This document shows positions 1 to 6,554 of a DNA stretch of 64,000 nt, piece after piece. Under the pieces are notes generated by a model that saw nothing but the letters and a program-made list of their open reading frames with translations, ran no database searches and was not told the DNA's origin. Within the stretch, counting starts at the first letter, position 1. Every line of letters starts with the position of its first letter. The stretch is from contig NZ_BMNK01000002.1 of the NCBI RefSeq assembly GCF_014646515.1, forward strand, positions 827,343-891,342. Direction: 5' to 3'. The stretch is from Nonomuraea glycinis (lineage in GTDB: Bacteria; Actinomycetota; Actinomycetes; Streptosporangiales; Streptosporangiaceae). The position numbers were made by a program, and so were the translations under genes.

Positions 1-783
1 ATGACCCGCATCGGCACGCTCAAGCCCATGAGCGGCGCGACGCGGCGCGCGGTCGCCCGGCTCACCGACCAGGCGGCGCTCCTTCGAGCGCGCATCCACC
101 CGATGGACGCCTTCCTCGCGCTGCGCGTGTACGGCTCAGGCCGGTCCCGGCCGAACCCGCGCGCCGACGTACAGACGTGGACACCGGTCCCGGCGATCCT
201 CGACGCGTTGGAGGAGACTTACGAGCTGTCGTTCGGCACCGTCGAGCCTTCCGGCCGGCGGCTGCTGGTCGCGGTGGACTCGTCAGGGTCGATGTCGGGC
301 GGCTGGTCCGGCGGCGGCGTCGTGGTCGGCGGTTCCTCGATCGGTTCGCCGTACGAGGTCGGCTGCGCCCTGGCCGTCATGCTGGCCCGCATCGAGAAGG
401 GGAACGTGCACGTCATCGACGTGGACACCGGTGTGCACGCCTCGAAGGTGACGCCGCGTACCAACCTGCGCGAGATCAAGAGCTGGCGGCCTTCGGGCGG
501 CGGAACCGACCTGTCGCTGCCGTTCCGGTGGGCGCGTGAGCAGGGGATGGCGGTGGACGGGTTCGTCGTGTTCACCGACAACGAGACGTGGGCGGGACGG
601 GCGCACCCGTCGCAGGAGCTCGACGCCTACCGGCGCTCGGTGGCGGCGGAGGCTCGGGTGGTGGTGGCGGCGATGACGGCGGCGGGCTACTCGATCAGCG
701 ACCCCGCCGACGCGGGGGTGCTGAACGTGGCGGGCCTTGACGCGTCGCTGCCGCTGATCGTGAACGGCTTCGTCCGGGCGTAG
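1..783 (+). CDS. Ro60/TROVE-type RNA-binding protein, C-terminal part (partial)
   Basis: Only the 3' portion of the gene lies in the window; the first in-frame ATG happens to be at base 1, but the family is about twice this length, so the true start is upstream. The 260 visible residues begin with the end of a TROVE-like helical region (RIHPMDAFLALRVYGSG near residue 31) and continue into a von Willebrand A-like domain. The metal-binding MIDAS motif DSSGS is at 93-97, and GGGTD (about 166-170) and TDNE (about 193) supply the other MIDAS loops. In bacteria such Ro proteins (Rsr) bind Y-RNA-like RNAs and assist RNA quality control or decay. No Y-RNA gene is visible downstream. The 3' end overlaps the convergent MFS gene by 89 nt. 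The assignment is firm at family level; the RNA partner is unknown. Confidence 0.8.
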   Translation: MTRIGTLKPMSGATRRAVARLTDQAALLRARIHPMDAFLALRVYGSGRSRPNPRADVQTWTPVPAILDALEETYELSFGTVEPSGRRLLVAVDSSGSMSGGWSGGGVVVGGSSIGSPYEVGCALAVMLARIEKGNVHVIDVDTGVHASKVTPRTNLREIKSWRPSGGGTDLSLPFRWAREQGMAVDGFVVFTDNETWAGRAHPSQELDAYRRSVAAEARVVVAAMTAAGYSISDPADAGVLNVAGLDASLPLIVNGFVRA

Positions 784-1978
784 CCAAGAGCACGACGCGG
801 CCTCCGGCCAAGGCGATCACGGAGGCCGTGGCGCACAGGATCGCGGTCCACGCCAGGGTGGCCTCGGTCGAGGTGTGATCGGCGACCACACCGGCGATCC
901 ACGGCCCGGCGGTCTGCCCGGCAGCGAACACCGTGGTGAAGGCCGCCAGCGTGGCGGTCCAGTCGGCGGGCGGGACGTTGCTCTTGATGAGGGCGGTGAT
1001 GGCCGCCGGGACGCCCATGAACGTCGCCCCATAGATGATCGCGGAGGCGAGGATGACGGGTGGCGCGGGTGCGACCAGCGCCAGCGCCGCGCCGCCGGCC
1101 AGCAGGGCGAGCAGGGTGGCCAGGGCCCGGGTGGCGGGCCACTCGGCGGTGGGGCGGCTCCACAGCGCGGGCGCCGCCACGACGGCCAGACCGAGCACCG
1201 TCCAGGTGAGCACCACCTGCCCGAGCGGGGCACGCTGGTCGGCGAGGTAGGCCGACAGGAACGTGATGTAGGTGATGTACCCGGCGGCGAACAGGAGGTA
1301 AGCCAGGGCAGCCCCCAGCAACGGGCGCACCCGAGCCCGCCCGGCCACGTCAGCATGCTCGCCCCCGCCCGTGCTCCCCCCACCCTCACGCGCCGCGCCT
1401 CCACTCCCCGCGCCCCCGCGCGCTGCGCCCCAACTCGCCGCGGCTGCCAGGGCGGCGGCGGTGGCCAGGCCGATCCAGGCCAGGCGCCAGTGGTTCCCCA
1501 GTGCGGGGATGCTCACGCCGCTGACGATGATGCCCAGCCCGGTGCCGGCGAAGTAGACGGTGATGGGCACGCTGGAGGCCGCGTGGGCGGCGACGCGTGA
1601 GGCGATCACGCCGCCCACGATGAACACCACCGCCCCTGCCGCCCCCGCCGCGGCCCGCGCGGTCAGCAGTGGCAGGTAGGCGTCGCTCGCCGCGGTGGCC
1701 GCCAGCGATACGGCCGTGAGCACCATGCCGATGCGGAAGGCGGCGGCGGTGCCCCAGCGGCGCACGATCGCGGCGGTCACCAGTGCGCCGAGGAGGTAGC
1801 CGAGCCCGTTGGCGGTGCTCATCGTCCCCGCCTCGGCCAGGGTCCAGCGCAGGTCCTCGCGCATGGCCGGCAGGAGCAGGCCGTAGGCGAAGCGCGCGAG
1901 CCCGAGCGCCGAAGCGGTGCCGAGCGCCAGCAGGCCCGCCTGCCACACCGCCCGTTCCAGCAGCGGTGCTCGCGTCAT
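695..1978 (-). CDS. MFS transporter, YbfB/YjiJ type
   Basis: A 427-residue polytopic membrane protein with about 12 hydrophobic segments and the early FAYGLLLPAMREDL and GLGYLLGALV stretches typical of YbfB/YjiJ-like major facilitator proteins. The substrate is unknown. The ATG at 1978 was chosen because the longer open frame upstream is arginine-rich and would run through the operator region; GAGACGGGAC lies upstream as a weak ribosome site. It is divergent from a TetR gene 161 bp away, with two near-identical palindromic boxes between them, so it is probably the TetR-controlled exporter or importer. The last ~30 residues are a basic Arg/Ser/Pro tail that exists only because the frame runs on antisense into the 3' end of the Ro60-like gene. 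That tail is unlikely to be conserved. Confidence 0.82.
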   Translation of the reverse strand: MTRAPLLERAVWQAGLLALGTASALGLARFAYGLLLPAMREDLRWTLAEAGTMSTANGLGYLLGALVTAAIVRRWGTAAAFRIGMVLTAVSLAATAASDAYLPLLTARAAAGAAGAVVFIVGGVIASRVAAHAASSVPITVYFAGTGLGIIVSGVSIPALGNHWRLAWIGLATAAALAAAASWGAARGGAGSGGAAREGGGSTGGGEHADVAGRARVRPLLGAALAYLLFAAGYITYITFLSAYLADQRAPLGQVVLTWTVLGLAVVAAPALWSRPTAEWPATRALATLLALLAGGAALALVAPAPPVILASAIIYGATFMGVPAAITALIKSNVPPADWTATLAAFTTVFAAGQTAGPWIAGVVADHTSTEATLAWTAILCATASVIALAGGRVVLLATPGRSRSRSAAATRQGPPRSAPPRRRGR

Positions 1979-2077
1979 CGGTCCCGTCTCTCGGCGGCAG
2001 CCGCACCGCGGGCGGTCGCGTCTCGCGCGCCCAGGTCGTGCCGAGCTGACAGGTCTGGCATGGCATCCCCAAGAGAT

Positions 2078-2132
2078 CGAACCGATCGGTACGACCTGAG
2101 ATGCTAACAGCAGAACGAACCGACCGGTACGA
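2078..2132. promoter_or_regulatory. Twin TetR operator boxes
   Basis: Two 17-bp boxes, CGAACCGATCGGTACGA (2078-2094) and CGAACCGACCGGTACGA (2116-2132), differ at one base, are imperfect palindromes around ACCG-TCGGT, and are spaced 38 bp start to start. They sit between the divergent MFS gene and TetR gene, the second box ending 7 bp before the chosen TetR start. This is the classic layout for autoregulation plus control of the neighbour. Binding itself is inferred. Confidence 0.75.
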
Positions 2133-2139
2133 TCTGTGG

Positions 2140-2739
2140 ATGCCAGTCCCCAGGGGCTCGACGATCGACCCCGCGCGCACCCGAGCGGCCATCCTCGAGG
2201 CGGCCACCCGGGTGCTGTACGAACGCGGGCTCGACGGCATCGGTGTCGCCGAACTCTGCACCCGTGTCGGGGTGTCCAAGGAGACGCTCTACCGGCACTT
2301 CGGCACCAAGGACGGCCTGGTGGACGCCGTGCTGCGCGCCCGCAGCGACCGGGTGACGAACTGGCTGGCCGCAGCGGCCGCGGCCGCCGGGGACGACCCA
2401 AGCGACCAGCTCGCGGCGGTGTTCGACGCCCTCCAGCGGTGGTACGACGAGCCGGCCTTCCGTGGCTGCGCGATGCTGAACGCGGCCGCCCAACACCACG
2501 TCGACGCCGTACGCACCCTCACCGCGCGCCACCTGGACCGCTACCTCGAGCTTCTGACCGGCATCGCCGCCCGCGCCGGAGCCGTCGACCCGTCCGGCCT
2601 GAGCCGGCAACTGCTCATGCTGGTCGAGGGGGCGACCGTCGTCGCCGCGCACCACGACCCGGCCGGCGCGGCGACGGCCGCCCGCCAGGCCGCCCTCACC
2701 CTGCTGTCCGCCGCCGCTCGCCCCGGCCGCCAGGACTGA
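2140..2739 (+). CDS. TetR/AcrR family transcriptional regulator
   Basis: A 199-residue one-component repressor. The N-terminal helix-turn-helix is clear (GVAELCTRVGVSKETLYRHF, about residues 31-50, followed by GTKDGLVDAVL), and the C-terminal half is an all-helical ligand and dimer domain without recognisable specificity. An in-frame ATG lies at 2101, but starting there would place the second operator box inside the coding region, so the ATG at 2140 is preferred. It has no good Shine-Dalgarno sequence and may be translated from a near-leaderless transcript. It is divergent from the MFS gene and probably controls it; the inducer is unknown. Confidence 0.85.
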   Translation: MPVPRGSTIDPARTRAAILEAATRVLYERGLDGIGVAELCTRVGVSKETLYRHFGTKDGLVDAVLRARSDRVTNWLAAAAAAAGDDPSDQLAAVFDALQRWYDEPAFRGCAMLNAAAQHHVDAVRTLTARHLDRYLELLTGIAARAGAVDPSGLSRQLLMLVEGATVVAAHHDPAGAATAARQAALTLLSAAARPGRQD

Positions 2740-2772
2740 CGCACCGGATCGGGACCCGGCCCCGGAGAACCT

Positions 2773-2804
2773 CAGGAGGCGGGCCCGTGCGGACCCACCT
2801 CCTG
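2773..2804. terminator. Hairpin terminator between TetR gene and phoD pseudogene
   Basis: CAGGAGG (2773-2779) pairs with CCTCCTG (2798-2804), one C/A mismatch, then GGG (2781-2783) pairs with CCC (2794-2796) around a 10-nt loop. There is no T tract, as is usual for actinomycete terminators. It lies between the convergent TetR gene and phoD remnant and could serve both. Confidence 0.55.
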
Positions 2805-2816
2805 GTGCGGGTGATG

Positions 2817-3878
2817 TCAGACGATCGGGCCCTCACTGGCGAGTTGGACGCCGGGGCGGCCGTTCTCGACGACGTACGTGGCCCGGGTGGACGCCGGAGC
2901 GCCGGGCCGGTCGACGTACGGGAGCACCCGGAAATCGGTGCTCCACAGGTCCTCGGTCACCGTGCACCGCAGGTATCCCCGCCGGTAGTTGGCGAACTTG
3001 ATGTGCGGGTTGGCGCGTACCGACAGCTCCGAGTAGGAGTCCATGTCGGCTCCGTTTGCCCTCGGCGGTGACCGAGGTGCAGACGAACTCGCTCGCCAGC
3101 ACCGGGGCGGCCGGGTCGCGGTAGTCGGCCTTGATGTCGCTGGCGTGGTGCCGGTGGCGGTCGCCGGTCAGCACGACCAGGTTGTCGACCCCGCGGTCCC
3201 GCGCGCCGTCGAGCATCCGGCGGCGGTTCGCGTCGTACCCGTCCCAGGGGTCCATGAAGACCGAGACCGCCTCGGTGTCGTCCATGTCGGTCTCGGCCAT
3301 CGGCGCCTGGTTGGCCAGCACCTGCCACCGGACGCGGGAGCGCTCGAAGTTGTCCAGGAGCCACTGCTCCTGCTCCCGCCCCATCATGGTCCGGTTCGGG
3401 TCCAGGCTGCCCGGGTTCGGGGCGGCCAGACCGCCGCCGGCCGCTTGGTCGTCGCGGTACTGCCGGGTGTCGAGCACGTTGATGTCGAGCAGGTCGCCGT
3501 AGGCGAGCCTCCGGTACAACTGCATGTCCGGCCCGTCCGGCAGGGCCGACGCGCGCAGCGGCAGGTTCTCGTAGTAGGCCTGGAAGGCGGCGGCGCGGCG
3601 ACCTGCCATTGGACGGGGACCCGCCGCGGCGGCATGCCGCCCGATCCGTCGGCGGCGAGGGGATCCGGGGCGAGGCGGGTCCACAGCACAACGGAGTTCG
3701 GCAGCGGGTCGCCGGAGGCGACACCGAGCTTGAACGGGTCGTCCGGGAGACCGTGGCGCTGTGGCGGCGTTGCCCTGGCGGGGTGGCCGAGGGCACTGGT
3801 GCCGAGGAGTACGGCGGTCGCGCCGGCGCCGCCGAGAAGGCCGCGCCGGCTGAGGGTACGTCCGAGCGGAGAACTCAT
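2817..3878 (-). pseudogene. phoD: PhoD-family alkaline phosphatase, broken by an internal deletion and a frameshift
   Basis: The N-terminus has a twin-arginine signal (SRRGLLGG after an 8-residue leader, then a hydrophobic run) and the start of the PhoD domain (FKLGVASGDPLPNSVVLWTRL). Near 3600, right after VQWQVA, the match jumps to AAFQAYYENLPLR in another frame. In intact relatives this point comes some 150-200 residues later, just past the WDDHE metal-binding motif, which is absent here. The second frame keeps VLDTRQYR, the QWLLDNF region and GDRHRHHASD. At 3055-3057 an AAA on the coding strand appears to carry one extra A; removing it joins EFVCTSVTAEG to MDSYSEL and RANPHIKFANYRRGYL in the original frame, ending at a stop at 2817. 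The family hydrolyses phosphodiesters and monoesters outside the cell; this copy should be inactive. An assembly error would have to explain two independent lesions. Confidence 0.8.
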
Positions 3879-3916
3879 GGAGGGGTGTCCTTCGAAGATC
3901 ACGGGTAAAGCAGCGA

Positions 3917-4390
3917 TCAGGCGAACTCGGCCTGACCGGGGGCTGTGGGGAAGACGTGCGGGGGCGCGTGCCTTTCGGCGTCCACATCACACCAGACGGC
4001 ACGGTGCATGCTGGGGAGCAGCAGGTGGCTGCCCCACCGTCCGCGCGACAGCTCGGCCACGATGGCCAGGCCGCGCCCGCCTTCGGCTTCGTCGCCGAGT
4101 TGCTCCTGCGTCGGAATGAGGTGCGGAGCCGAGAGCGCCGAACCAGGATCGGTCACCGTCAGGCGGAGGAAATCGATGCCCTGGAAGAGTTGAACGAGGA
4201 CCCAGCATCCGGTGTCCGCGTGCCGCACGGCGTTGGTGACCATTTCGGATGCCACCAAGAGCAGAACGTCCCGTACAGGATGAGAGCGCCCGATCCAGGC
4301 GGTCACCGTCGCGCGAGCCAGGCGCGGCGTCTGGGCGTCGCGCGCGAGCTTCGTTTCTCCCAATGCGGTCAGGCCAGTCCGTGAAATCAC
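3917..4390 (-). CDS. ATP-binding protein of the SpoIIAB/RsbW-like HATPase family
   Basis: About 157 residues from a GTG at 4390; the start is uncertain because upstream in-frame codons are open. The GHKL-type ATP fold is shown by the N-box ASEMVTNAVRHAD, the DPGSA segment and the G-box EGGRGLAIVAELS. Actinomycete genomes carry many such short stand-alone kinases related to anti-sigma factors. They are thought to phosphorylate or sequester partners, but no partner gene is adjacent here. A 30-codon reading frame with a strong ribosome site ends 17 nt upstream and may be translated with it. The gene lies just 38 bp from the start of the phoD remnant, in the same direction. Confidence 0.75.
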   Translation of the reverse strand: MISRTGLTALGETKLARDAQTPRLARATVTAWIGRSHPVRDVLLLVASEMVTNAVRHADTGCWVLVQLFQGIDFLRLTVTDPGSALSAPHLIPTQEQLGDEAEGGRGLAIVAELSRGRWGSHLLLPSMHRAVWCDVDAERHAPPHVFPTAPGQAEFA

Positions 4391-4407
4391 ACGAATACGG
4401 TGGAAGA

Positions 4408-4500
4408 TCAGCCGCTGTGGGCGGGCGAGGACGCGGTCACCGAACCGGTCGGCGCCACCACGGCCATCACGCCGCTGAACGCGATCCTTCGCATGTTCAT
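4408..4500 (-). CDS. Putative 30-residue peptide ahead of the ATPase gene
   Basis: An ATG at 4500 is preceded by AAGGAG at ideal spacing and opens a 30-codon frame starting MNMRRIAFSGVMAVVAPTG, basic at the N-terminus and then hydrophobic, so it could be a tiny membrane or secreted peptide, or a leader peptide for the ATPase gene. A promoter-like sequence lies 73-102 bp upstream. No family is recognised. The good ribosome site is the main support. Confidence 0.4.
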   Translation of the reverse strand: MNMRRIAFSGVMAVVAPTGSVTASSPAHSG

Positions 4501-4572
4501 CCAGTGCTCCTTGCTCACAGAAATCGAACCGCCGCACGGACCTCCGGCGGCGAAAGCCGATCAACGAGCACG

Positions 4573-4602
4573 ACCCTACATACCTGTTATGTATGCCGTC
4601 AA
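4573..4602 (-). promoter_or_regulatory. Promoter with inverted repeat in the spacer
   Basis: On the minus strand TTGACG (4602-4597) and TAGGGT (4578-4573) are separated by 18 bp, a good sigma-70-type promoter for the small peptide and ATPase genes. The spacer holds an inverted repeat, GTATG at 4591-4595 and CATAC at 4579-4583, a plausible operator site. Inferred from sequence only. Confidence 0.5.
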
Positions 4603-4653
4603 TGGTGCGTAAACGTATCCGTAACCGCACCGAAACACCTCCGAACAAGCGAC

Positions 4654-4686
4654 GGCTCCCCTCCGACACGTGGTCGAAGGGGAGCC
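4654..4686 (-). terminator. Terminator downstream of the aldehyde dehydrogenase
   Basis: GGCTCCCCT (4654-4662) pairs perfectly with AGGGGAGCC (4678-4686); an inner CGAC/GTCG pairing (4664-4667 with 4673-4676) extends the stem after one mismatch. It lies 25 bp past the dehydrogenase stop and upstream of the next promoter on the same strand. Confidence 0.7.
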
Positions 4687-4710
4687 GGGGATCCTGCGGA
4701 GGCCGAACGG

Positions 4711-6174
4711 TCAGGCGGGGAAGCCGACCGAGTGGGTGTCCATGAACTCGCGGATTCCCTCAAGGCCCATCTCGCGGCCCATGCCGCTGTGGTTGAAGCC
4801 GCCGAACGGGGCGCGCTCGTCCAGGTGGGCGGCGCCGTGGGTGTTGACGAAGGTGTAGCCGGTGCGGAGCTGGGCGGCGACGACGGCGGCGTGGTCGAGG
4901 TCCGCCGTCCAGACCGAGGAGCACAGGCCGGACCAGGTGTCGTTGGCGCGGGCCACGGCGTCGGCCTCGTCGTCGAACGGCAGGATCGGCAGGGTGGGGC
5001 CGAACTGCTCCTCCACCACCACGCGGGTGTCGTCGGCGGGGTCGAGGACCAGGGACGGGCGCAGGAAGTTGCCCCGGGAGATGTCCGCGCCGTCGGCCGC
5101 CTCGCCGAACTCGCGGATCTCGGCCCCGGAGGCGCGGGCCTGCTCCAGGAGCTCCAGGACGTACGCCTTCTGCCGCGAGCTGTGCAGCGGGCCCATGGTC
5201 GTCTGCTCGTCCAGGCCGTGGCCCAGGCGGGTGGCGGCGAGGAGACCGGACAGGCCCTCGACGACCTCGTCGTAGCGCGAGCGGTGCACGTACACGCGCT
5301 TGGTGGCCATGCAGATCTGGCCGGTGGAGTCGTACGTGCCGGTGAAGAGCTTCTGCATCGCGTCGGGGCCGAGGTCGGCGTCGGCGAGGACGATCGCGGG
5401 GTCGTTGCCGCCCAGCTCCAGGGCCACGCGGGTGAGGGAGCCCGCGGCCATGGACATGATCCGCTTGCCGCCGCCGGGGCTGCCGGTGAAGCAGACCTTC
5501 TTGACGCGGTCGTCCTGGATCAGCGCCGCGCCGATCTCCGCGTCATGGCCGGTGACGACGTTGAGGACGCCCGGCGGCAGCAGCCGCGCGACCTGCTCCA
5601 CGGTACGGACGACCGACAGCGGCGTGGTGGGCGGCGGCTTCACCACGACGGTGTTGCCGGCCAGGAGCGCCTGCGGCAGGGAAGCGGCCAGGATCGCCAG
5701 CGGCCAGTTGAACGGCACGATGATCGTGATCACGCCGAGGGGCAGGTAGGAGACCTCGGTGCGGTACGGCGGCGCCGGGAGGTGGCTCACCGTCCGGACC
5801 TGGTCGGCGAGGCCGGCGGCGAGGCGGAAGCGGTGGTCGAAGACGATGGAGTCGATGAAGGACTCCATCCGGATCTTGCCGTTCTCGCGGGTGAGCACCT
5901 CGGCCACCGCGTGCCGGTCGGCCTCCAGCGGGGCCAGCGCGGAGATCAGCGCCTCGGCGCGCTCCTGCGGCGTGCGCGCGGCCCAGGCGGGAAAGGCCCG
6001 GTCGGCGGCGGCGACCGCGGACGTGGCCTGCTTGGCGCTGGCGGCTGCCGCGTAGCCCACGACCGACGTGAGGTCGGACGGGTCGATCACCTTCAGCGCG
6101 TCATCGGCCCCGACGCTCTCGCCGTCGATGTAGAGCTCGGTTCTGATCTCGGGCAGCTGGTCCAGCGGCGTCAT
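4711..6174 (-). CDS. NAD(P)-dependent aldehyde dehydrogenase
   Basis: A 487-residue cytosolic ALDH-superfamily enzyme of normal length. The cofactor-binding region includes VPFNWPLA (about 153-160) and the FTGSPGGGK loop. The general base is Glu253 in ALELGGNDP and the nucleophile is Cys288 in STGQICMA, so catalysis should be intact. Family members oxidise aldehydes to acids; the physiological substrate cannot be told. GAGGT 9 nt before the ATG is a convincing ribosome site. It is transcribed alone, ends at a strong hairpin, and carries a 15-bp box (6313-6327) 138 bp upstream that recurs before an acyl-CoA synthetase and an MFS gene in this window. Confidence 0.9.
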   Translation of the reverse strand: MTPLDQLPEIRTELYIDGESVGADDALKVIDPSDLTSVVGYAAAASAKQATSAVAAADRAFPAWAARTPQERAEALISALAPLEADRHAVAEVLTRENGKIRMESFIDSIVFDHRFRLAAGLADQVRTVSHLPAPPYRTEVSYLPLGVITIIVPFNWPLAILAASLPQALLAGNTVVVKPPPTTPLSVVRTVEQVARLLPPGVLNVVTGHDAEIGAALIQDDRVKKVCFTGSPGGGKRIMSMAAGSLTRVALELGGNDPAIVLADADLGPDAMQKLFTGTYDSTGQICMATKRVYVHRSRYDEVVEGLSGLLAATRLGHGLDEQTTMGPLHSSRQKAYVLELLEQARASGAEIREFGEAADGADISRGNFLRPSLVLDPADDTRVVVEEQFGPTLPILPFDDEADAVARANDTWSGLCSSVWTADLDHAAVVAAQLRTGYTFVNTHGAAHLDERAPFGGFNHSGMGREMGLEGIREFMDTHSVGFPA

Positions 6175-6554
6175 TGACTGTTACCTCGAAGTCCCAGGGG
6201 GCCGGGTAACCGGTCCCGAACCTGATGAGTTAGTGCACGGTATATCACTTATGTCACACGGCCTAGGTGAAGAGGACCGTTCCACTCCGTACGTTTCGGC
6301 GGGGTCGCGCACGACAAATGACGTAGGAGGCAAACGACCGCAGCCCGGTTTTCCTGAACCGGAGGGGCTCGTCGATCCGTCGCTTCGCGGGTGGGCTTCC
6401 GGCCGTCGTACGCCCGGCGCAACCGGCTCTGGAAGCCCTGACCTGCGCTCATAGGGGATCGGATATCGGTCCGTTGCCGATAGCGCTATTAGACATCGCC
6501 TGACCGGATCTGGTTGGCTCCTGGCCTCTGCTGGCTGACAAACAAGGGCAAAGC
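6175..6554. promoter_or_regulatory. Divergent intergenic region with shared 15-bp box (site A)
   Basis: This 380-bp gap separates the divergent aldehyde dehydrogenase and penicillin-binding protein genes. It holds GACAAATGACGTAGG at 6313-6327, the reverse complement of the box found at 15090-15104 and 24049-24063. Two short opposed open frames fill part of it but lack ribosome sites and protein-like composition. Nothing else was identified. Confidence 0.5.

Noticed and set aside
6233..6454. Short opposed open frames between the aldehyde dehydrogenase and penicillin-binding protein genes
   Set aside because: No ribosome sites and no recognisable protein features; GC-rich DNA yields such frames by chance.
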